DNA of 9,552 bases from an uncultured Propionibacteriaceae bacterium. Its GTDB lineage: Bacteria; Actinomycetota; Actinomycetes; Propionibacteriales; Propionibacteriaceae. The DNA is taken from NCBI GenBank assembly GCA_938012815.1, contig CALLVV010000022.1, forward strand, positions 1-9,552, given 5' to 3'. Every line of letters begins with the position of its first letter. The stretch's first letter is position 1. The position numbers and the translations under genes were made by a program. Positions 1 to 6,405 of this stretch are shown here, in pieces. The notes beneath the pieces were generated by a model. The model worked only from the letters and a program-made list of their open reading frames with translations, did no database searches and was not told the DNA's origin.

Positions 1-1250
1 GTCCCGCTAGGCGACGGGCCCGCCGGACCCGCGGCGTCGCCGCTGCGGAACCGCGCCCCAGCCAGCAGCGCCCGCACGTGCGCCACCACGTCGTCCGTCA
101 CGGTGCGTTCCGGGTTTTCGGTGGCCCCGGGGCCGTGCCCGCGCAGCCAGATGCGGGCCGCGGGGGCGGCGTCGAGAACCAGGACCTCCTCATCCGGGGA
201 TCGGGCGGGACGCACGGGGGTGACCCGGATGTCCGAATCACCCAGGCAGAGGTCCCCGAACAGGTTCGTCACCCCCGCGACCACCCCGGGTTCGCTCCGG
301 TGGTTGGTTTCCAGGGTGGCGCGGTGCCGGACCACCCGCGTGGCCTCCAGGTAGGAGCCGAGATCCGCGCTGCGGAAGCCGTAGATCGACTGCTTGGGAT
401 CGCCGATCAGTGTGATCATCGCGTCCGCGTCCACGAAGGTGCGCCGCAGGATGGCCCACTGGTCCGGGTCGGTGTCCTGGAACTCGTCGACCAGCACCAC
501 GGGAAAGCGGCGCCGGAGCTCCGCGCGCACCTGCGCGGCAACCGGGGAGTCAGTGACCAGGGACCGCAGCCTGCCCGGAAGGTCGTCGAAACTGACCAGC
601 CCCAGCGCGCGACGTCGTGCCGCGAAACGGGCCCGCACCCGCTCCTGGAAATCCAGCAGCTCCTGGTCCGTCGAGGCGAAGGGAAGCCGCGACGGAGCCG
701 CCGTGGCGGCTACGAGGAGTGCGCGGCGCGCGTCCAGCGGCGGGTCGGGGTGATGGAGGTAGCTGGCCAGGTACTCGTCGGTGGCGCACTCGCGCACCAG
801 GGTGGAGACGTCGGCGGTCACCTCGTCGGCGCCGTCCCAGTCCCCCAGCACCCCCAGGCTCTCCAACTGTCCCTGGCAGAACGAGTGGATGGTGGTGATC
901 GTCGCGGTTCCGAAGTCGTCCAGGGCCGCCTGGAGCCGTTCCCGGTGGCGTTGGACGTGGCGGTCCGCCCCGAGCAGCCGCGATACCGGGTCCACGGGTT
1001 CGGGGCCGCCCGCCAGCAGAACCCCCAGATCATTCGCAACGGAAGCGATCCGGGAGTGGACCCGCCCCCGCAGCTCCACGGCGGCCGCATTGCTGAAGGT
1101 GATGAGCAAAAGCTCTCCGATTCCCACCCCCGCCTCGGCGATGTGGCGTGCCGCGAGCCCCGCTATGGTCCAGGTCTTGCCCGTTCCGGCGCTGGCCTCC
1201 AGCAGCATCGGGCCATCGGGCAGGGAATCGGTGATCTCGAACGGAATCAT
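1..1250 (-). CDS. recB: RecB, exodeoxyribonuclease V beta subunit (N-terminal part, runs off left edge)
   Basis: RecB is the 3'-5' helicase and nuclease subunit of RecBCD, which unwinds and trims double-strand DNA ends before recombination. Reading back from ATG 1250, 416 codons are open to the window edge with no stop. Superfamily 1A helicase motifs appear in order: Walker A ASAGTGKT (residues 19-26), motif Ia ITFSNAAAVEL (50-60), TITTIHSFCQ (117-126), motif II LVDEFQDTDP (253-262), motif III GDPKQSIYGFRSAD (283-296) and motif IV LETNHRS (313-319). Motif IV has His where E. coli RecB has Trp (TNWRS). SASAGTGKT followed by TIHSFCQ is typical of RecB and not of UvrD or AdnA. The start overlaps the recC stop as ATGA, with a GGAGG (complement of 1258-1262) 7 bases upstream, so translation is probably coupled. 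The rest of the helicase, the C-terminal nuclease domain and probably recD lie outside the window. Confidence 0.93.
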   Translation of the reverse strand, partial: MIPFEITDSLPDGPMLLEASAGTGKTWTIAGLAARHIAEAGVGIGELLLITFSNAAAVELRGRVHSRIASVANDLGVLLAGGPEPVDPVSRLLGADRHVQRHRERLQAALDDFGTATITTIHSFCQGQLESLGVLGDWDGADEVTADVSTLVRECATDEYLASYLHHPDPPLDARRALLVAATAAPSRLPFASTDQELLDFQERVRARFAARRRALGLVSFDDLPGRLRSLVTDSPVAAQVRAELRRRFPVVLVDEFQDTDPDQWAILRRTFVDADAMITLIGDPKQSIYGFRSADLGSYLEATRVVRHRATLETNHRSEPGVVAGVTNLFGDLCLGDSDIRVTPVRPARSPDEEVLVLDAAPAARIWLRGHGPGATENPERTVTDDVVAHVRALLAGARFRSGDAAGPAGPSPSG

Positions 1251-4138
1251 CGCGCGGCCTCCAGGAGAGGGGAGTGCAGGGCCAGCGCCCAGCCCCCGAA
1301 GGCGCCGAAACACTCGGGACCCGCCGGGTCGCCGTCCTGGGGTGGATCGGTGAACAGCTCCGAGGCGGGGCCGGTGTAGAAATGCTCCCAGTGCTCCGGG
1401 CGCCAGGCCCAGGGGGAGTTCCAGCTGTTGGTGGGCAGATCCCAGTCGGCGCCGTTGAATCTTCGTTCCCGGGCCGACTTCGCCAGCGCCCGGGCCGGTT
1501 CCGCGGGAACCGGGACGAGCCTGGAACGACTCAGGCGGGCGCCTCGCACCAGAACCTCCAGGTGCGCGGCGGCCTCCTGGGGTGGGGCGAGCGTCACAGA
1601 TCCCGGGAAGAACTCGCCGTAGTGGCGTCGCAGGTGATGGATGCGGGCCCGCGTCCTGAACCCGGAGGCCGCCAGGGCCAGCAGCTGCACCCACGGCTCG
1701 AACAGGGGACGGGGAAGGTCGCTGGGGGAGATGACCACCAGTTCGTCGCCGCGCAGCCGCACCGTGCCCGTCAGCCGCAGGCCGGAGCAGTCCAGGTCGA
1801 CGGGGACGTCGCGGACCGGGCGGTCCCAGTCCGGGCGGGCCTGCTGCCAGAGCCGCCGGACCAGTTCCACGTCCGCGTCGAGAGCCGCACCACCCATGGG
1901 GCCGGTGGGCAACAGCTCCCTGCGGGCCTCGGCGCGGATCGCCTCGTTAGGGGGCTGCCCGCCGCGGGCCGCTACCAGCAGCCGGGAACGGATCCCCCAA
2001 GCGTCCAACCCGGCCGCGCTGAGCGGCAGGTCGTCGCTGATCTCCGGTGCGAAGCTCCCCCGGATCCCCGCCCGCTCACGCAGGAAAGCGGCCGCGGGGT
2101 CGCGCAGGAACCGGGACGCCTCGTCCAGGGACATGGGGCCGGTGTCGTCGCCGACGGGCAGCTGGAGGGCGGCCCTGCGACGCACCGCGCTGGCCGGCGC
2201 GGCCCTGGCGGACCCGGTTCGCAGGCGGCGGGCCATTTCGAAGGAGGCGGCGTCGAAACTCGGGTAGGGGCCCGTGAAGTTCCTCTCCGAATGCGATGCC
2301 AGGGGCACCTCCCGCAGTTCGGGTGTGACCCCCAGCCGGCGCCACAGCCAGGTGAGGGTGGTCGGGTGCTCCAGGACGGCGTCGGTGGTCTCGGAGCGGT
2401 GCTGGTGCACCACCACCAGGTGCCGGGCGGCCCGGGCGTGATCCAGCAGGTCCTCCAGGCGCTCCTGCCCGGGATCCGGCAGGATGCCGGGGATCGCGTC
2501 GGGAACGGGATCGAGCCCGCCGTCCTCGAAACCGAGCAGCACGACCACGGGGAAGGCCACGCCCTTGAGCTCCCCCGGGCCGACGACGGTGAGATTGCCA
2601 TTGCCGACCCCCAAGCGCGGCGTGGGTTCGGTGGCGAGCTGCTCCAGCAGCCGGGTGAAGTCGGAGGCCGTCACCCTGACGGGGCTGGCGGACCCCTCCT
2701 CCGCCAACCTCGCCAGGCGGGAGGTGGCCTCCTGGAGCAATGAGTCGTCTCCGGGGGGCAGGTCGACGAGCTCATCGAGCAACCCCCGGGCCCGGGCGAC
2801 CCATTCCGGAAGGGTGGCGGGTTCGGCGGCGGCCGCGTAGCGCCGCAGCCGGGTGAAGATCTCCGTGAGCGAACCGATCAGCTCCAGCTCCGATGTACCA
2901 ACGGCATCCACACCGGAGATGGGCAGGGCGGTGCTCCCGGGGGCCAAGGCTAACCCGGCCAGCAGCCGGTCCAGGCCCCGGGCCCAGGTGTTCTGAGCGA
3001 TCCCGGGAAGCCCCTGGTCCGCGCGGTGCCGGGCGTCGAGACCCCAACGGATCCCCGCGGCGTCGATCAGCCGGGCCAGTTCGTCACGTTCCGGCAGCCG
3101 CCAGCGGTAAGAGATCGGCGCGAGGCCCAGCAGGTCCAGCAGGAAACTGGCGGTGGCGCGGGAATCCCGCAGCCCGGTGGCCTCGGCCAGGGCACGCAGC
3201 ACGGGATTGGGGACGCGGACCTCGGGGGGTGCCTGGAACCTCAGGCGCCGGCCCGGGTGGGAGCTGCCCTCGAGCGGCGTAAAGGCCAAGCCGAGGGCGG
3301 GCCACCAGGCCGCCGAGTCGGGAACGACCACCAGGACGTCGCGTGGTTCCAAGGTGGGATCCTCCTGCAGAATGCGGCACAGTTCCTCGCGCAGCACCTC
3401 GGCCTGCCGTAAGGGGTCGTGGGAACCCAGCCAGGTGATCCTCTCCGGCACTACAGCGTTCCTCAACTCCAGGACGGGAACCTCCTGGACCTGACCGATG
3501 GCCTCCACCAGCAGCTGCGTCGCCACGGGAAGGCGCGGGCAGTGCAGCACTGCCGTAGCCGGTCCGGGCGTCTCCGCCAGGGCGGCGCGCAGCCGCGCCA
3601 GTTCCTCGACCGGATCCCATTCGAGGATCTCAGTGACGCGCACCGCCAGCTCCGGTTGCCAGCGCAGGTGCCCCGGTAGTTCCTCGGCGGCCTCCTCCGG
3701 ATCGGTGAGCCAGCGGGCCAGCAGTTCCGGGTGGTGCTCCGAGTAGCGGCGCAGCAGGACTGCCAGGCGTTGCGAGGCGCCGCGCAGCCTGCCCGGGCCC
3801 GCCCGGAGATGCTCCGCCACCACGGGATGCGAATCCCGGAACTCCGGGTCCTGAAGGACCTCCCGGATCGCCAGTTCCAGTGCCAGGCCCCGCCACGGAG
3901 AGGGTTTCCCGTCGCCCAGTTCCGCCTGCAGCTGCGCCGTCCAGCGGTCGGCCGGAATCAGATCCACCCCTGCCAGGATGCCGATCCGGGCGGCCAGGGC
4001 CTGTCCCGCCAGGCGTGCAGTGGCGGCCGAGGAGGTGATGATCCGCACCCGTTCCAGCGGCCCGGGGCGCAGTTCGTCCAGCCACGCCGCCAGGGCGTCG
4101 ATCAACTCCTCCCAGCGCTCGGCCGATCTCCTGTCCAC
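1247..4138 (-). CDS. recC: RecC, exodeoxyribonuclease V gamma subunit
   Basis: RecC is the scaffold subunit of RecBCD; it splits the DNA strands and, in E. coli, reads Chi. The 963-residue product aligns by eye with E. coli RecC along its length. Landmarks are GSHDPLRQAEVLREEL followed by DPTLEPRDVLVVVPD (about 238-273), NPVLRAL (311-317), AGIRWGLDA (361-369), NTWARGLDRLLAG (383-395) and FPVVVLLGFEDG (529-540). The C-terminal half (from about 680) matches the nuclease-like fold of RecC. There is no Walker A; SSAATARL (36-43) lies where a helicase would have one, as expected for RecC. It is about 160 residues shorter than E. coli RecC. The start is GTG 4138: GGAGAGG lies 9 bases upstream, and an in-frame TGA further upstream rules out a longer form. 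It heads the recC-recB operon and is probably driven by the damage-type promoter at 4171-4193. Confidence 0.92.
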   Translation of the reverse strand: MDRRSAERWEELIDALAAWLDELRPGPLERVRIITSSAATARLAGQALAARIGILAGVDLIPADRWTAQLQAELGDGKPSPWRGLALELAIREVLQDPEFRDSHPVVAEHLRAGPGRLRGASQRLAVLLRRYSEHHPELLARWLTDPEEAAEELPGHLRWQPELAVRVTEILEWDPVEELARLRAALAETPGPATAVLHCPRLPVATQLLVEAIGQVQEVPVLELRNAVVPERITWLGSHDPLRQAEVLREELCRILQEDPTLEPRDVLVVVPDSAAWWPALGLAFTPLEGSSHPGRRLRFQAPPEVRVPNPVLRALAEATGLRDSRATASFLLDLLGLAPISYRWRLPERDELARLIDAAGIRWGLDARHRADQGLPGIAQNTWARGLDRLLAGLALAPGSTALPISGVDAVGTSELELIGSLTEIFTRLRRYAAAAEPATLPEWVARARGLLDELVDLPPGDDSLLQEATSRLARLAEEGSASPVRVTASDFTRLLEQLATEPTPRLGVGNGNLTVVGPGELKGVAFPVVVLLGFEDGGLDPVPDAIPGILPDPGQERLEDLLDHARAARHLVVVHQHRSETTDAVLEHPTTLTWLWRRLGVTPELREVPLASHSERNFTGPYPSFDAASFEMARRLRTGSARAAPASAVRRRAALQLPVGDDTGPMSLDEASRFLRDPAAAFLRERAGIRGSFAPEISDDLPLSAAGLDAWGIRSRLLVAARGGQPPNEAIRAEARRELLPTGPMGGAALDADVELVRRLWQQARPDWDRPVRDVPVDLDCSGLRLTGTVRLRGDELVVISPSDLPRPLFEPWVQLLALAASGFRTRARIHHLRRHYGEFFPGSVTLAPPQEAAAHLEVLVRGARLSRSRLVPVPAEPARALAKSARERRFNGADWDLPTNSWNSPWAWRPEHWEHFYTGPASELFTDPPQDGDPAGPECFGAFGGWALALHSPLLEAAR

Positions 4139-4170
4139 TGCGATGATCCTCTCCTTCCCCGCGACCGATC

Positions 4171-4193
4171 ACATTAGTGCGCGCCACCGGCAA
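4171..4193 (-). promoter_or_regulatory. Putative PafBC-type DNA-damage promoter of recC-recB
   Basis: On the minus strand, TTGCCGGTG (4193-4185) is followed by exactly 8 bases and then TAATGT (4176-4171). This fits the actinobacterial RecA-independent damage promoter TTGTCRGTG-N8-TANNNT (PafBC-dependent in mycobacteria), with one mismatch in the upstream element and none in the -10. Transcription would begin near 4164, leaving a leader of about 26 bases that contains the recC Shine-Dalgarno sequence. The motif match is seen in the sequence; regulation by PafBC is inferred. Confidence 0.62.
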
Positions 4194-4232
4194 AACCTTA
4201 GGGGCGGGGCACCGGCCGGGGTTTTGTCGGTG
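4185..4232. repeat. 13-base imperfect inverted repeat between recC and uvrD2
   Basis: CACCGGCAAAACC (4185-4197) and GGTTTTGTCGGTG (4220-4232) are inverted copies with one difference, separated by 22 bases. Each arm contains the upstream element of one of the two divergent damage-type promoters, so the symmetry is best explained as two outward-facing copies of one regulator site. A third partial copy, GCACCGG, lies in the spacer at 4209-4215. There is no T-run beside either arm, so a terminator is unlikely. Confidence 0.8.
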
Positions 4233-4246
4233 CGGCCTGTTTGAAT
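4224..4246 (+). promoter_or_regulatory. Putative PafBC-type DNA-damage promoter of uvrD2
   Basis: TTGTCGGTG (4224-4232) matches the TTGTCRGTG element fully. After 8 bases comes TTGAAT (4241-4246), which differs from TANNNT only at its second base. The expected transcription start, about 7 bases after the -10, falls on or next to GTG 4254, so the mRNA would be leaderless, which is common in Actinobacteria. The weaker -10 is the main doubt. Confidence 0.6.
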
Positions 4247-4253
4247 GGTCCTC

Positions 4254-6368
4254 GTGACTGATCCGATCCTCGACGCCCTTGACCCCGAGCAGCGACAGGT
4301 GGCGACGCTGCTGGACCGGCCGCTGGTGGTGTTGGCGGGGGCCGGGACGGGGAAGACGCGGGCGATCACGCACCGGGTCGCCCACGCCGTCCGGGAGGGG
4401 CGTTACGCCCCGGCCGCGACCCTCGCGGTCACCTTCACCACGCGGGCGGCGGGGGAACTGAAATCTCGGCTTGCGGGGCTCGGGGTGCGCAAGGTCTCGG
4501 CCCGGACCATCCACGCCGCCGCGCTCAGCCAGTGCCGCTACTTCTGGCCCACGGCCTACGGTTCCGAGTTCCCGGCGCTGCTGGACAACCCCTTCCCGCT
4601 GGTGGGGCGGGCCGCGAACCAGATTCTCGGCAACGCCGACACGAGCCTGGTGCGGGACCTGATCGGAGAGATCGGCTGGGCCAAGTCCAGCAACGTCCCC
4701 CCCAGCCGTTACGTCCGGCTTGCCCGCGGCCGTGAGGTCGCGGGAGCGGAACCCGAACGCGTGGCCCAAGTGATGGAGGCCTACGAGAAACACAAGACCA
4801 GCGCTGGGGTGGTGGATTTCAACGACATCCTCCTGTGCGCGGCCGCGCTGCTGGCGGAAAATCCCGCCGTTGCCGAGCAGATCCGGGACGCCTACCGACA
4901 CTTCGTGGTGGACGAGTACCAGGACGTTTCCGCGATTCAGCACCGCCTGGTGGCGCTGTGGGTGGACGGCCGCCCCGACATTTGCGTGGTCGGCGATCCC
5001 CAGCAGGCCATCCACGGTTTCGCCGGCGCCAGGGCCGACTGCCTGACCGGTTTCGCATCCGAACATCCCGGGGCCCGCCAGGTGAGGCTGGTCCGTAACT
5101 ACCGATCCAGCCCGGGCATCGTTCAGCTTGCGAATCGCATAGTGCGCCGCCGCCCCGGTGCGGGGGACCTGCAAGCCACGCGCCCCAAGGGACCACCCCC
5201 CGAGTTCCACGCCGACGGCACCGAGGAGGACGAGGCCCGGGCCGTGGTCGCCTGGCTGGGGGAGCGGCACGCCGAGGGCATTCCGTGGGGTGAGTGCGCG
5301 GTGCTCCACCGCGTCAACGCGCAGTCACCCGTTTTCGAGTCCGCCCTGGATGCTGCCCGGATTCCCTACCATGTCAAGGGCACCGACCGGTTCTGGGAGC
5401 GAACCGAGGTGCGAGACGCGGTGAACCGGCTGCACCGCGCAGCGCAGCGGGATCCCGGAACCCTTCCTGGGGAGCTGCTCGACGAGGTACTGGCCGAGCT
5501 GAGGTGGAACTCGGATGCGCCGCCGGGGATGGGCGCGCAGCGGGAACGCTGGGAGTCCATCAACTCCTTGGTGCAGATGATCCGCGACGCCCAGAGCGGT
5601 TTCCCGGACTGGACCGCCCCCGCGTTCACCGCCTGGCTGAATGATCATGCCAATCTCGAGACCCCGCCCGCCACCAGCGCCGTCACGCTGGCGACCATGC
5701 ACGCCGCCAAGGGCCTCGAATGGGATGCGGTGGCCGTGGTCGGGGTGCGTGAGGGCATGGTGCCCTTCGCGCTGAGCCAGGAGGAACCCGCGCTGTCGGA
5801 GGAAAGGAGACTCCTGCACGTCGCGGTCACCCGGGCCCGCCTGCGGCTCCGGGTGTCGTGGCCCGGCAGCCCCTCCCGTGGCCGGGGCACGCGTTCCCGT
5901 TTCCTGACGGGCCTCGTGCCTGAGGAACAGGTTGCCGCCACCCGTGACGGCAGGGTGGGGCGTGGTAGTGTGCGCTCCCGCGCCTGCTTCGTCTGCCGGG
6001 AGCAGCTGATAGATGCTGCGGAACGCAAACTGGGTCGTCACACCGGCTGCGAGGCGCCTTTCGACGAGGAACTCCTGGCGGCCCTGAAGACCTGGCGCCT
6101 GGGGATCGCCAACGCCACGTCCCAGCCGGCTTTTGTGATCTTCACCGACACCACCCTGCAGGCCATCGCCGAGGCTGAACCGGTGGATCGCTCCCAGCTG
6201 CTGCGGATCAGCGGCATCGGCGCGGTGAAGGCGGACCGGTTCGGTGCAGACGTGCTGCGGATCGTGGCGGAACACGGCGCGAAGAGTGCGGCCTCAGCAG
6301 GGCGAGTGAAAAAGGTCCCGCCCGGGGGCTCGCCTTCCCCTGCGAACCGGCCCGGGCGGGTACCGTGA
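4254..6368 (+). CDS. uvrD2: UvrD2-type superfamily 1A DNA helicase with HRDC domain
   Basis: This is an ATP-dependent 3'-5' DNA helicase of the actinobacterial UvrD2 group, acting in DNA repair. From GTG 4254 it has 704 residues, close to the 700 of M. tuberculosis UvrD2. Motifs are Walker A AGAGTGKT (28-35), Ia VTFTTRAAGELKSRL (59-73), II VVDEYQD (218-224), III GDPQQAIHGFAGA (247-259), IV NYRS (282-285), V ATMHAAKGLEWD (480-491) and VI VTRARLRLR (525-533). A linker with C578-x2-C581-x14-H596-x2-C599 follows, then an HRDC domain (about 605-672) and a basic Pro/Gly-rich tail. The mycobacterial linker has four Cys; here the third is His. No Shine-Dalgarno precedes either start. ATG 4245 is 3 codons upstream, but it overlaps the likely -10, so GTG 4254 as a leaderless start is preferred. 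The gene is divergent from recC and convergent with the DUF2342 gene. Confidence 0.93.
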   Translation: MTDPILDALDPEQRQVATLLDRPLVVLAGAGTGKTRAITHRVAHAVREGRYAPAATLAVTFTTRAAGELKSRLAGLGVRKVSARTIHAAALSQCRYFWPTAYGSEFPALLDNPFPLVGRAANQILGNADTSLVRDLIGEIGWAKSSNVPPSRYVRLARGREVAGAEPERVAQVMEAYEKHKTSAGVVDFNDILLCAAALLAENPAVAEQIRDAYRHFVVDEYQDVSAIQHRLVALWVDGRPDICVVGDPQQAIHGFAGARADCLTGFASEHPGARQVRLVRNYRSSPGIVQLANRIVRRRPGAGDLQATRPKGPPPEFHADGTEEDEARAVVAWLGERHAEGIPWGECAVLHRVNAQSPVFESALDAARIPYHVKGTDRFWERTEVRDAVNRLHRAAQRDPGTLPGELLDEVLAELRWNSDAPPGMGAQRERWESINSLVQMIRDAQSGFPDWTAPAFTAWLNDHANLETPPATSAVTLATMHAAKGLEWDAVAVVGVREGMVPFALSQEEPALSEERRLLHVAVTRARLRLRVSWPGSPSRGRGTRSRFLTGLVPEEQVAATRDGRVGRGSVRSRACFVCREQLIDAAERKLGRHTGCEAPFDEELLAALKTWRLGIANATSQPAFVIFTDTTLQAIAEAEPVDRSQLLRISGIGAVKADRFGADVLRIVAEHGAKSAASAGRVKKVPPGGSPSPANRPGRVP
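6309..6364 (-). terminator. Intrinsic terminator of the DUF2342 gene, inside the 3' end of uvrD2
   Basis: CCCGCCCGGG (6317-6326) and CCCGGGCGGG (6351-6360) are perfect 10-base inverted repeats. GGT (6314-6316) can extend the stem with ACC (6362-6364) past one bulged base, and an inner stem pairs TCGC (6330-6333) with GCGA (6342-6345). On the minus strand the hairpin is followed directly by TTTTT (complement of 6309-6313), the layout of a rho-independent terminator about 42 bases after the DUF2342 stop. On the plus strand no T-run follows, so it is not an obvious terminator for uvrD2. The hairpin is encoded within the last codons of uvrD2. Confidence 0.75.
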
Positions 6369-6405
6369 TACAAGTCAACCGCGTGGGGGGCACTTTAGTC
6401 AAGTG

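Noticed and set aside
78..2743. Long plus-strand open frames (78-1379 and 1274-2743) opposite recB and recC
   Set aside because: They are antisense shadows in GC-rich DNA: composition is rich in Arg, Gly and Pro, no domain is recognisable, and the opposite strand carries clear RecB and RecC motifs.
1..4138. AdnAB or AddAB instead of RecBC
   Set aside because: AdnA and AddB should show a Walker A and (AddB, AdnB) iron-sulfur cysteines; the upstream gene has neither and follows RecC from end to end.
4139..4253. LexA-type SOS box controlling the divergent genes
   Set aside because: I see no GAAC-N4-GTTC-like or TCGAAC-type palindrome here; the only palindrome fits the PafBC-type elements.
3630..5309. 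559-codon minus-strand open frame spanning recC, the divergent promoter region and uvrD2
   Set aside because: It crosses the recC start in another frame and runs antisense to conserved UvrD2 motifs; it has no recognisable domain.
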